The notes: a model not told the origin generated them from the sequence alone. Positions 1 through 6,373 are shown, numbered from the stretch's first letter. The stretch: DNA of 6,429 nt from CAZCVI01 sp964502145 (GCA_964502145.1 CAZCVI010000156.1:1-6429); one strand, 5' to 3'. Translations and numbers: made by a program.

Positions 1-65
1 TGGATTGCAGTGGGGGAGCCTCAAAAATCAAAATTTTTCAAAATTAGAATTGCTGCAAAACCTAA

Positions 66-224
66 ATTCACCGCCAAAGTTAATGGGAGTTCTGGGAATT
101 AGGGGAATTATGGGAGGAATGGGAGGAATGGGATTTTTTTGTTTATCCCATAATTCCCATAACTCCCATAATTCCCAGAACTCCCACTTGATTTTACGAT
201 ACTCTCAAAGAACTGGCGGTGAAT
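66..224. repeat. nested inverted repeat with 9-nt periodic G-rich/C-rich arms
   Basis: The outer arms are a perfect 11-bp inverted repeat, ATTCACCGCCA (66-76) against TGGCGGTGAAT (214-224). The inner arms are 84-124 and 146-186, which are complementary at 36 of 41 positions, the first 18 without a mismatch. The left arm carries GGG triplets at exact 9-nt steps (85, 94, 103, 112, 121, 130). The right arm carries CCC triplets at exact 9-nt steps (147, 156, 165, 174, 183). The centre is T-rich (134-145). The spacing between inner and outer arms is uneven: 7 nt on the left (77-83) and 27 nt on the right (187-213). No transposase is present in the window, so the element is either non-autonomous or not a transposon at all. 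It looks like an intergenic palindromic repeat of the REP or MITE kind. The lack of a T-run after the right arm argues against a simple terminator. The structure is certain; its nature is inferred. Confidence 0.8.
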
Positions 225-242
225 CCAAAAAACGAATCAGGG

Positions 243-258
243 CAATAACACAATAACA
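243..258. repeat. tandem 8-nt direct repeat CAATAACA x2
   Basis: CAATAACA occurs twice back to back (243-250 and 251-258), about 90 nt before the pdhA start. It is seen directly and is exact. At this length in AT-rich DNA it may be chance. No known operator is recognised in it. Confidence 0.45.
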
Positions 259-290
259 AAGGAAAAAATAATTTTGTTAATCCTGACTAC

Positions 291-319
291 TTTCTTTTTA
301 TTTATTTTTTTGCCATAAT
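291..319 (+). promoter_or_regulatory. possible promoter of the dehydrogenase operon
   Basis: CATAAT at 314-319 is one mismatch from TATAAT, and TGC at 311-313 gives it an extended -10 (TGn) form. Transcription would begin around 326, leaving a short leader before the ribosome binding site at 340. The -35 region 17 nt upstream (TTTCTT, 291-296) is a poor match, which extended -10 promoters tolerate. A pyrimidine-rich tract (291-311) covers the spacer. The call assumes sigma-70-like recognition in an organism of unknown phylum. Confidence 0.3.
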
Positions 320-349
320 AGAAGCTACTAAAAAAACTAAGGAGGATAA

Positions 350-1441
350 ATGTTGTTTACTGAATTCGACCCTCATAAAGATAAAATGTTCCAGGTCATG
401 GACAATGACGGTACGATTAACAATCCAGACTGGAAACCAGAAATATCAGATGATCTAGTGTTGGCATCATACCAATTTATGTTATTTGAACGATTGGCAG
501 ATACCATGACCATATCCTATCAACGCCAGGGACGCACCTTCACTTACCCGCCCAATATGGGTCAAGAAGCCGTTCATGTAGGCGTGGGTAAACTGATTAG
601 AACCCAGGACTGGCTGGTTCCCGCGTTCAGAGAACTCGGACTGTGGTTGTTAAAAGGCGCCAAGTTAAGCGATTTGTTTATGCTTTGGGGCGGTTACGAA
701 GAAGGCAATGCCTTTTCTGGAACCCCGCGTTTTCTGCCCATGGCTGTGCCAATTGCTTCCCAACTCTTGCATGCCGTCGGTATTGGTTATGCCCTTAAAT
801 ATAAAAAAGAAGAGGGAGTTGTGCTGGCAGTCGTTGGTGATGGCGGCACATCCCAGGGAGATTTTCATGAGGCCCTTAATTTTGCCAGCGTATGGAAAGT
901 TCCCGTCGTATTTATTATCCAGAATAACGGTTATGCTATTTCCGTACCCGTTAATAAACAGACCGCGTCAAAAAGCTTGGCAATTAAATCGTGTGCTTAT
1001 GGTATTCCTGGCATCCAAGTCGATGGCAATGATTTTTTTGCCATGTACCGGGCGACCCAGGACGCGATGGCCCACGCCGAAGCTGGCAAAGGACCTGTCC
1101 TAATCGAAGCACTTACGTACCGGAAAGGCGCACATACCACGTCAGATGATCCCACGCTCTACCGCTCACGCGAAGAAGAAGAATTGTGGGAACAACGAGA
1201 CCCTATCAAACGATTACGAAATTACCTGGTCACTAAAAACCTCTGGAAAGTGGAAGCGGAAGCCCCATTACTGGAATCATATAAAAAAGAGGTGGAAAAA
1301 GAGTTTGCGATCTACGAAAACCATCCGCCCTATAAAGTGGAAGATGTTTTTAAATATCATTATAAAGACATGCCACCCGATTTGAAACAACAGCAAATAG
1401 CCTATGAAAAGTTCTTGAATTGGCAGGAGGCGCAAAAATGA
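350..1441 (+). CDS. pdhA: 2-oxoacid (probably pyruvate) dehydrogenase E1 component, alpha subunit
   Basis: With E1 beta this forms the thiamine-diphosphate-dependent decarboxylase that takes CO2 from a 2-oxoacid, most likely pyruvate, and reductively acylates the E2 lipoyl group in the cytoplasm. The 363 residues match the usual family length. Visible landmarks are the GQEA segment (71-74), the diphosphate/Mg2+ motif from GDG (163-165) to NN (192-193), and the conserved loop around residues 257-272, with His262 followed by a TTSDDP run. The N-terminus (residues 6-70) also resembles Bacillus-type PdhA. The ATG start is fixed by AAGGAGG at 339-345, 4 nt upstream. The TGA stop overlaps the ATG of the next gene. 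Family knowledge leaves substrate choice open: branched-chain 2-oxoacid and acetoin dehydrogenase E1 alpha are close relatives, and the TTSDDP loop resembles the branched-chain type. Pyruvate is favoured by the complete E1-E2-E3 operon and the Bacillus-like ends. Confidence 0.95.
   Translation: MLFTEFDPHKDKMFQVMDNDGTINNPDWKPEISDDLVLASYQFMLFERLADTMTISYQRQGRTFTYPPNMGQEAVHVGVGKLIRTQDWLVPAFRELGLWLLKGAKLSDLFMLWGGYEEGNAFSGTPRFLPMAVPIASQLLHAVGIGYALKYKKEEGVVLAVVGDGGTSQGDFHEALNFASVWKVPVVFIIQNNGYAISVPVNKQTASKSLAIKSCAYGIPGIQVDGNDFFAMYRATQDAMAHAEAGKGPVLIEALTYRKGAHTTSDDPTLYRSREEEELWEQRDPIKRLRNYLVTKNLWKVEAEAPLLESYKKEVEKEFAIYENHPPYKVEDVFKYHYKDMPPDLKQQQIAYEKFLNWQEAQK
1425..1441 (+). promoter_or_regulatory. 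ribosome binding site and ATGA overlap that set the E1 beta start
   Basis: AGGAGG (1425-1430) lies 7 nt before ATG at 1438-1440. The TGA stop of pdhA is at 1439-1441, so stop and start share the ATGA tetranucleotide, a classic arrangement for translational coupling. The site rules out an in-frame TTG at 1420, which lies upstream of this Shine-Dalgarno and would add six residues. Coupling would suit equal production of the two subunits of the E1 heterotetramer. Confidence 0.85.
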
Positions 1442-2421
1442 GTGTAAAAGTCTTAACAATAGTCCAGGCGATCACGGATGCCATTGATATAAAATTAGCC
1501 GAAGACTCCAATATTGTTGTTTTCGGTGAGGATGTCGGCGTTGAAGGCGGCGTGTTTCGAGTCACTGCTGGTTTGCAACAGAAGTATGGTGAAGCACGTG
1601 TTTTTGATAGTCCTTTAGCCGAATCTGCTATTGCCGGAACTGCCCTAGGCATGTGTGCCGCTGGCTTGCGACCAATCATTGAAATGCAATTCTCCGGGTT
1701 TGTTTATCCTGCCATCAACCAGATTATTTCCCACATCGCCCGCATGCGCAACCGCACCCGAGGCAAATACGGCGCGCAAATGGTAATTCGTATGCCTTAC
1801 GGCGGGAATATTCGCGCGCTGGAACATCATTCGGAAAGTATGGAAGCTCTTTTTGCCCATGTGCCGGGTTTAAAAGTTGTCATCCCCTCCACCCCCTATG
1901 ATGCCAAAGGATTGCTGATCTCGGCAATTGAAAGCGACGACCCGATCGTGTTCATGGAACCCAAACGCATCTACCGCGCCTTCAAACAGGAAGTACCAGA
2001 AGAAAAATACGCGATTCCAATTGGCAAAGCAAAAGTAGTGACAGAAGGCACCGATATTACTGTGATTTCCTATGGGGCGTTAGTCCGGGAAGTACAACGT
2101 GCCATGATCCAGGCTAAAGAAGCGGGGATATCAGTAGAACTAATTGATTTACGTTCGATTTACCCTATTGATCGCGAAACAATAGCCAACTCCATTAAAA
2201 AAACAGGTCGGTTGTTGGTCGTGAATGAAGAACCCGTAAGTTTTGGTGTGGCTGCCGAATTAATTGCCATAGCCAATGAAGAGGCTTTTTTAAGTCTCGA
2301 AGCCCCGCCCACTCGTTTGTGTGGCTTTGATACTATCCCACCACTGCCTAAAGGCGAGCACCATTTTTTTCAGGGCCCCGCACGGATTTTTTTTGAAATC
2401 AAAAAGGTCGTGGAGTTTTAA
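1438..2421 (+). CDS. pdhB: 2-oxoacid (probably pyruvate) dehydrogenase E1 component, beta subunit
   Basis: This is the second half of the E1 heterotetramer. It supplies residues that activate the thiamine ring and contact the lipoyl arm of E2. The 327 residues are the usual length. Landmarks are GEDVG (30-34), the LAES segment with Glu62 in the position of the glutamate that activates the cofactor aminopyrimidine, the MPYGG and EHHSES segment (119-134) with the active-site histidine, PSTPYDAKGLL (150-160), and the C-terminal transketolase domain with DLRS (237-240) and a closing EHHFFQGPARI-like segment. The start is ATG 1438, chosen from the Shine-Dalgarno 7 nt upstream. It follows pdhA with a 4-nt overlap and is followed by a 54-nt gap before E2. 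Two T-runs (T7 at 2364, T8 at 2387) lie near the 3' end, but the frame stays intact. The GALEHHSE-type active-site segment is shared by branched-chain enzymes, so substrate assignment rests on context. Confidence 0.95.
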   Translation: MSVKVLTIVQAITDAIDIKLAEDSNIVVFGEDVGVEGGVFRVTAGLQQKYGEARVFDSPLAESAIAGTALGMCAAGLRPIIEMQFSGFVYPAINQIISHIARMRNRTRGKYGAQMVIRMPYGGNIRALEHHSESMEALFAHVPGLKVVIPSTPYDAKGLLISAIESDDPIVFMEPKRIYRAFKQEVPEEKYAIPIGKAKVVTEGTDITVISYGALVREVQRAMIQAKEAGISVELIDLRSIYPIDRETIANSIKKTGRLLVVNEEPVSFGVAAELIAIANEEAFLSLEAPPTRLCGFDTIPPLPKGEHHFFQGPARIFFEIKKVVEF

Positions 2422-2467
2422 TAGGCATGACCTATAAAAAAACCAAGAGAAAATTAGGAGAGAAATC

Positions 2468-2481
2468 AGGAGTGTATGATG
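2468..2481 (+). promoter_or_regulatory. ribosome binding site before tandem ATG codons of the E2 gene
   Basis: AGGAG (2468-2472) precedes two consecutive ATG codons at 2476 and 2479, with spacings of 3 and 6 nt. The other operon genes show 4-7 nt, so the second ATG fits slightly better and would shorten the protein by one residue. A second purine run (TTAGGAGAG, 2454-2462) lies further upstream. Confidence 0.6.
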
Positions 2482-3783
2482 AGATATATATTTAGATTCC
2501 CGGATATCGGAGAAGGTATTACCGAGGGAAAGATTTTACAATGGTATGTTAAAAAAGGACAGCAAATCAAGTCCGGCGAAGCGCTGGTCAAGATGGAAAC
2601 AGATAAAGTGGTCACCGATATCCCCTGCCCCAAAGATGGCGTGATCATCGATGTATTTGGGAAAGAAGGCGACGTGATCCAGGTAGAAGATGCTCTGATA
2701 GAATTGGAAATCGCCGGTATAGTGGCAGAAGAGGCGCAAACTATTGCCAAGGAAAAACCGCTGCCTGTAGAACATAAACAGATTGAAGAAAAAGGATTCG
2801 GAGTGGTTGGCACATTGGAAGTAGCCGGTGATAGCGCTTTTCTACCTTCTGGCACCGAGGGTTTGCCTACACAGAAAGAAGTGATTTCTGACCAACGTCC
2901 TGTAAAAGTTCTGGCAACTCCCGTGGCTCGTGCTATGGCTAAAGATATGTCCGTGGACATCAATCACATCACGGGTACTGGTCCAGCAGGGCGGGTAATG
3001 AAAAAAGATATTCACCTCTACTATGAAGCGCAACAAACAGGAACGGCTAAACCTGCACCTACGGTAATGCCAGGCACAGAAGAACCACGGGTAGTGTACG
3101 AACCACTCAGTCAGATTAGAAAAACAATTGCCCGCAATATGATCCGCTCAAAACAATCAGCCGCCCATATGACACTGATTGAAGAAGTAGAAATCTCAAA
3201 ACTGGTACAATTACGGGAAGCCCATAAACAGGCGTATGTCGCACGGGGTTTGAAACTCTCTTACCTGCCTTTTATTCTTAAGGCCGTCGCCTATGCTTTA
3301 AAAGAGTTCCCCGCTCTTAATTCCGAGATGGACCTCGAACATGATCGCATGGTGCTCAAACAATATTATAATATTGGTATTGCCGTGGACACTGATAATG
3401 GCTTGGTAGTGCCCGTGATCCGCGATGTTGATCGGTGTTCGATTGCTGAACTCACCGCACGTATCACCCAGGTTGCCCAAAAAGCCAGGGACCGCCAGTT
3501 GAGTCTTGATGATTTTAAAGATGGCAGCTTTAGTATTACCAATTATGGGTCTATTGGCGGGATGTTTGGTGTTCCCGTCATTAATTATCCCCAGGCTGCT
3601 ATTCTCGGTGTGGGCCGGATAATGAAAACACCTGTTGTCAAAGATGATCAGATCGTTATTGGTCATGTATTGCCCCTGTCTATGTCTGTTGATCATCGTA
3701 TTGTCGATGGCGCACAAGCCACACGATTTATTGCAAAAGTAATGGGATTTCTGGAGGATCCGGTTTCCCTGTTATTGATATAA
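2476..3783 (+). CDS. pdhC: dihydrolipoamide acyltransferase (E2) of the 2-oxoacid dehydrogenase complex
   Basis: This is the E2 core. It carries the acyl group on a lipoyl-lysine swinging arm, transfers it to CoA, and binds E1 and E3. The 435 residues show the standard order. One lipoyl domain spans about 3-80, with the modified lysine Lys44 in ETDKVV (codon 2605-2607). A Glu/Pro-containing linker spans about 83-142. The peripheral-subunit-binding domain spans about 143-182 and contains ATPVARAMA and GTGPAGRV. A second linker runs to about 205. The catalytic acyltransferase domain spans about 207-435 and ends with DHRIVDG, in which His407 and Asp411 are the expected catalytic pair. Having one lipoyl domain is normal outside enterobacterial AceF. 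The true start could be the second ATG (2479). The gene sits 54 nt after pdhB and 74 nt before E3, and the latter gap holds a hairpin. The acyl group, acetyl or branched-chain, cannot be decided from sequence alone. Confidence 0.95.
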   Translation: MMRYIFRFPDIGEGITEGKILQWYVKKGQQIKSGEALVKMETDKVVTDIPCPKDGVIIDVFGKEGDVIQVEDALIELEIAGIVAEEAQTIAKEKPLPVEHKQIEEKGFGVVGTLEVAGDSAFLPSGTEGLPTQKEVISDQRPVKVLATPVARAMAKDMSVDINHITGTGPAGRVMKKDIHLYYEAQQTGTAKPAPTVMPGTEEPRVVYEPLSQIRKTIARNMIRSKQSAAHMTLIEEVEISKLVQLREAHKQAYVARGLKLSYLPFILKAVAYALKEFPALNSEMDLEHDRMVLKQYYNIGIAVDTDNGLVVPVIRDVDRCSIAELTARITQVAQKARDRQLSLDDFKDGSFSITNYGSIGGMFGVPVINYPQAAILGVGRIMKTPVVKDDQIVIGHVLPLSMSVDHRIVDGAQATRFIAKVMGFLEDPVSLLLI

Positions 3784-3790
3784 ATGTTTC

Positions 3791-3834
3791 GTGTTTGGCG
3801 GGTCAAGGTTCCTTTTCTTTCTCCCGCCAACCAC
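3791..3834 (+). other. intercistronic RNA hairpin between the E2 and E3 genes
   Basis: TTGGCGGG (3795-3802) pairs perfectly with CCCGCCAA (3823-3830). After one mismatch (3794/3831) GTG (3791-3793) pairs with CAC (3832-3834), giving 11 of 12 bp and a 20-nt pyrimidine-rich loop. No T-run follows on either strand, so a simple intrinsic terminator is unlikely. A role in mRNA processing or stability, separating E3 from the E1-E2 transcript, is inferred. Confidence 0.65.
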
Positions 3835-3857
3835 CAACTTAACCCATGGAGGAATAA

Positions 3858-5246
3858 ATGGATTATGATTTAATTATCATCGGCGCTGGACCGGGCGGTT
3901 ATGTCGCTGCTATACGGGCCGGACAAACCGGATTAAAAACGGCTCTAATCGAAAAAGCACATGTCGGCGGCATGTGTCTGAACTGGGGATGTATTCCCAC
4001 TAAAGCATTGTTGGAAAGTGCCAAACGACTGCAAGCTGTTAAACATGCCACCGAGTTTGGCGTGGATGGTATTGATACTAAAAAATTAAGTTTCAATTGG
4101 CCAGTCGCAGTAAAACGCACAGAACGTATTGTTAAACGCTTGACCAAAGGCGTGGAATTTCTCTTGAAGAAAAACGGTGTGGATATCATTACCGGCACTG
4201 CCGCCATTAATGCCGATGGCAGTGTCACCGTGGACAATCGACTCCTGTCTGCCAAACATATTATTATTGCCACTGGTTCAAAACCGTCACCCCTCACTTT
4301 TGATATTCCCGCCAATGTACTGGTGGAAGTGGAAGCTTTATTAAAAATGGCTGACTTACCCAAAAAACCCGTGGTGTATGGCAGCGGTCCCCACGCGGTG
4401 GAACTCACCCAATTCTTCAAAATGGTAGGCAAAGATGTTACCTTGATCACAGAATCAGAAATCCTTGTGCCCCAAGCAGACCCGTTTCTGTCCGCTTACT
4501 TGCTTAAAGCTCTGAAAAAAGAAAAGGTCAATCTCTGTAACGGCTATATTATCCGTGGCTATGAAAACGGCGAACTGATCGTAGAAATGAAAGAAGAAGG
4601 CGTAGATGCAGAAGAAGATAAATTAATCGAACGAATCCCCTGCGATGCCTTCATCAATGCCTCCGCTCGTACTGCCGTGGTTCCAGAGAGCGCACTTCAT
4701 CTCGACAAAACAAAAGGGTTTATCACGGTGAATGACCGTCTGAAAACAACAGCGGAAAATGTATTTGCCATTGGGGATGTCAATGGTCGTAGTATTTTCG
4801 CCCATGCCGCTTCTGCCCAGGGGTTGTATGTCATTAACCTAATTAATGGTGGGCACCAAGATTCCCTTTTTGATGTGGAACGTTTCCCAATGAATATATA
4901 TACCCAACCAGAGATCGCCCAAGTAGGATTAACCGAACCCCAAGTTCTGTTGTTAGAAAAACCCTATAAAGTCAGCGAATTCCCCTTGACTGCCAATGGC
5001 AAAGCGCTTACCGAAGGAGATACCGAGGGTTTTATCCGTATTCTGTCCGATAAGAAGTACGGCGAAGTTCTCGGTGTTCAAATTGTATCCCCCAATGCCA
5101 CGGACATGATCGCTGAAGCCTCAATCATTATGCAAATGGAAGGCACAGTTCACGACATCGCCCAAACCATTCACGCCCACCCCACAATTTCAGAAATCTT
5201 CATGGAAGCAGGCTTCGACGCTTTCGATCAAGCCATCCACAAATAG
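3858..5246 (+). CDS. lpdA: dihydrolipoyl dehydrogenase (E3) with an atypical NAD-binding domain
   Basis: This flavoprotein reoxidises the dihydrolipoyl arm of E2 and passes electrons through a disulfide and FAD to NAD+. The 462 residues are of usual length. GAGPGG (9-14) starts the FAD Rossmann fold. The redox disulfide is Cys40-Cys45 (MCLNWGCIPTK). ATGS (138-141) and the second FAD motif FAIGDV (303-308) are present. The dimerisation domain holds the C-terminal HAHPT segment with His441 and Glu446 as the expected catalytic pair. The start ATG follows GGAGG (3848-3852) by 5 nt. The oddity lies in the NAD domain: the usual GxGxxG is GSGPHA (175-180), the acidic residue expected after the second strand is Thr198, and the usual AxGRxPN is ASARTAV (268-274). 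The FAD and disulfide parts are intact, so this is not a pseudogene. It could have altered nucleotide affinity or be a related disulfide reductase, but E3 is favoured by its place directly after E2. Confidence 0.9.
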   Translation: MDYDLIIIGAGPGGYVAAIRAGQTGLKTALIEKAHVGGMCLNWGCIPTKALLESAKRLQAVKHATEFGVDGIDTKKLSFNWPVAVKRTERIVKRLTKGVEFLLKKNGVDIITGTAAINADGSVTVDNRLLSAKHIIIATGSKPSPLTFDIPANVLVEVEALLKMADLPKKPVVYGSGPHAVELTQFFKMVGKDVTLITESEILVPQADPFLSAYLLKALKKEKVNLCNGYIIRGYENGELIVEMKEEGVDAEEDKLIERIPCDAFINASARTAVVPESALHLDKTKGFITVNDRLKTTAENVFAIGDVNGRSIFAHAASAQGLYVINLINGGHQDSLFDVERFPMNIYTQPEIAQVGLTEPQVLLLEKPYKVSEFPLTANGKALTEGDTEGFIRILSDKKYGEVLGVQIVSPNATDMIAEASIIMQMEGTVHDIAQTIHAHPTISEIFMEAGFDAFDQAIHK

Positions 5247-5252
5247 GGAGAC

Positions 5253-5332
5253 TGCGTCCCCATTTACTAGGTCACCATTGTAGGACTACGATGTTAGCGA
5301 CTGCTGGTTGAGTCGGGTAGATGGGGGACGCA
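5253..5332 (+). repeat. cloverleaf-like structured intergenic element (REP-like), possible operon terminator
   Basis: TGCGTCCCCATTTAC (5253-5267) pairs with GTAGATGGGGGACGCA (5317-5332), forming about 15 bp with one bulged G and one G-T wobble. Inside are two further hairpins: 5276-5282 with 5287-5293 (7 bp including one wobble, loop GGAC) and 5298-5302 with 5311-5315 (5 bp, 8-nt loop). This gives a three-way junction. It begins 6 nt after the E3 stop and is followed by ATATTTTA (5333-5340), a weak T-tract, so transcripts from the operon might end here. No tRNA features (anticodon, T-loop) are recognised. The shape and the GCGTCCCC terminal stem recall REP-type elements mobilised by IS200-like tyrosine transposases, but no transposase is in the window. 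The fold is read directly; the class and any function are inference. Confidence 0.65.
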
Positions 5333-5367
5333 ATATTTTACTTGCGTTGCAATAGTAGCCAAAGCGA

Positions 5368-5382
5368 TTAACGTTACGTTAA
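5368..5382. repeat. short palindrome TTAACG-TTA-CGTTAA at the recombinase stop
   Basis: TTAACG (5368-5373) and CGTTAA (5377-5382) are perfect inverted repeats around a 3-nt centre. The palindrome overlaps the stop codon (5379-5381) of the - strand recombinase gene. A - strand terminator is doubtful because no T-run follows. A protein-binding site is possible, but nothing identifies it. Confidence 0.5.
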
Positions 5383-6305
5383 CTAGTCGTCTTTTTATCG
5401 CTTCTTGGGTGAAATTGATCATAGGCTTCTTTGACACGCTTCTTGGCGACGAACGTGTAGATTTCCGTCGTGGAAATACTGGCGTGACCCAACATCATTT
5501 GAATAGAACGGAGATCAGCGCCCTGTTCCAATAGATGCGTGGCGAAAGAGTGCCGGAGCACGTGGGGCGTAAGGATCGAATAGACACCCACTTTTTGACC
5601 GTATTCTTTGATCACTTTCCAAAGCGAGGTACGGTCCAACATCGTTCCCCGTCTGTTTAGGAAAATGATAGTGGTGGGTTTGTTTTTTAATAATTTAGGA
5701 CGTGCTGTTTCCAAGTAAAGCGAAAGGTATTTGGCCGCTTCAGCACCAAAAGGAATGACCCGTTCCTTTTTTCCTTTACCCAGAACTCTTATAAACCCAT
5801 CTTGCAAGTAAACATTTTCCAGTTTCAAGTTGATTGTTTCCGAGATGCGCATGCCTGTCGCGTACATCAATTCTAAGATCGCTTTATCGCGTTGTCCCAC
5901 CGGAGAACTTAAATCTGGGGTTTCCAGTAATTCTGCTACCTGGGCGATAGTCAGGTATCTGGGCAGTGATTTTAATTGTTGCGGAGCGTCAATCGTGTTA
6001 AATGGATTATAATCCATTTTTTCTTCCATCGTCAGGTATTTATAGAAGGTTTTTAATGCCGAGAGCAGATGCGCTTGCGTTGCGAAAGAGTTGCCTTTTA
6101 TTGATTCTTCCTTGATAAAATCCACCCCCTCGTTTTCCGTGATCGTATAATGGTCCAGCTTTTTTTTGAGCAGATAGTCTCTGAATTTATTTAATTCTTG
6201 GTCGTAAGCCAGCACCGTATTTAAGGACAGGCCCTTTTCGATTTCCATGTAAGCTTTATAACGTTTCACATCCAAATCAAATGCGCTTATTGTTGTGTCA
6301 TTCAT
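5379..6305 (-). CDS. xerD: XerC/XerD-type tyrosine site-specific recombinase
   Basis: This is a phage-integrase-family recombinase that cuts and rejoins DNA through a 3'-phosphotyrosine. In most bacteria the XerC/XerD pair resolves chromosome dimers at dif beside the FtsK translocase. The 308 residues are close to E. coli XerD (298). The N-terminal SAM-like core-binding domain spans about 9-95 and includes TVLAYDQEL and a LLSALKTFYKYL helix. The catalytic domain spans about 112-300. All six active-site residues are present: Arg153 (GMRISE), Lys177 (GKGKKE), His248 and Arg251 (HVLRH), His274 (LGHASISTT) and Tyr283 (EIY), and the protein ends near HPR as Xer proteins do. The start ATG (6303-6305) has AAGGAAG at 6316-6322 on the - strand, a long 10-nt spacing and weaker than in the operon genes. 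It is convergent with the E3 gene. Choosing XerD over XerC, or over an integron- or plasmid-type recombinase, is uncertain. Confidence 0.9.
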   Translation of the reverse strand: MNDTTISAFDLDVKRYKAYMEIEKGLSLNTVLAYDQELNKFRDYLLKKKLDHYTITENEGVDFIKEESIKGNSFATQAHLLSALKTFYKYLTMEEKMDYNPFNTIDAPQQLKSLPRYLTIAQVAELLETPDLSSPVGQRDKAILELMYATGMRISETINLKLENVYLQDGFIRVLGKGKKERVIPFGAEAAKYLSLYLETARPKLLKNKPTTIIFLNRRGTMLDRTSLWKVIKEYGQKVGVYSILTPHVLRHSFATHLLEQGADLRSIQMMLGHASISTTEIYTFVAKKRVKEAYDQFHPRSDKKTTS

Positions 6306-6373
6306 CGTGTTTTTTCTTCCTTTTTTTTAAGAGTACCATTAATCCAGGAAAAAAGCAAGATGAAGAGACGTAT

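Noticed and set aside
5..58. TTGCAG (5-10) with CTGCAA (53-58), enclosing AAAAAT/ATTTTT (23-28/33-38)
   Set aside because: The pairing is short and AT-rich, with a long gap between the outer arms. It is expected by chance, and no role could be supported.
134..145. T-run in the centre of the 66-224 repeat as a terminator tail
   Set aside because: It is the loop of the main hairpin, not downstream of a stem. No tail follows the right arm.
5..256. 83-codon + strand open frame starting with TTG
   Set aside because: It spans the inverted repeat, and its GIMGGMG and SHNSHNS runs are just the 9-nt DNA unit read in frame. A 9-nt period avoids stops automatically. There is no Shine-Dalgarno site.
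2364..2394. T7 and T8 runs near the end of pdhB as a programmed slippage site
   Set aside because: The normal frame continues to a family-typical C-terminus. No pseudoknot or alternative product is evident.
3899..4450. long - strand open frame opposite the E3 gene, and similar frames opposite or within the other dehydrogenase genes
   Set aside because: They are antisense or out-of-frame shadows of clearly conserved enzymes. They have no Shine-Dalgarno sites or recognisable domains.
5342..5352. TTGC-GTT-GCAA mini hairpin as a terminator
   Set aside because: A 4-bp stem with a 3-nt loop and no T-run after it is too weak.
5357..5384. chromosomal dif site
   Set aside because: Only one half resembles a Xer half-site. 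The half at the required 6-nt spacing (5357-5367) does not match.
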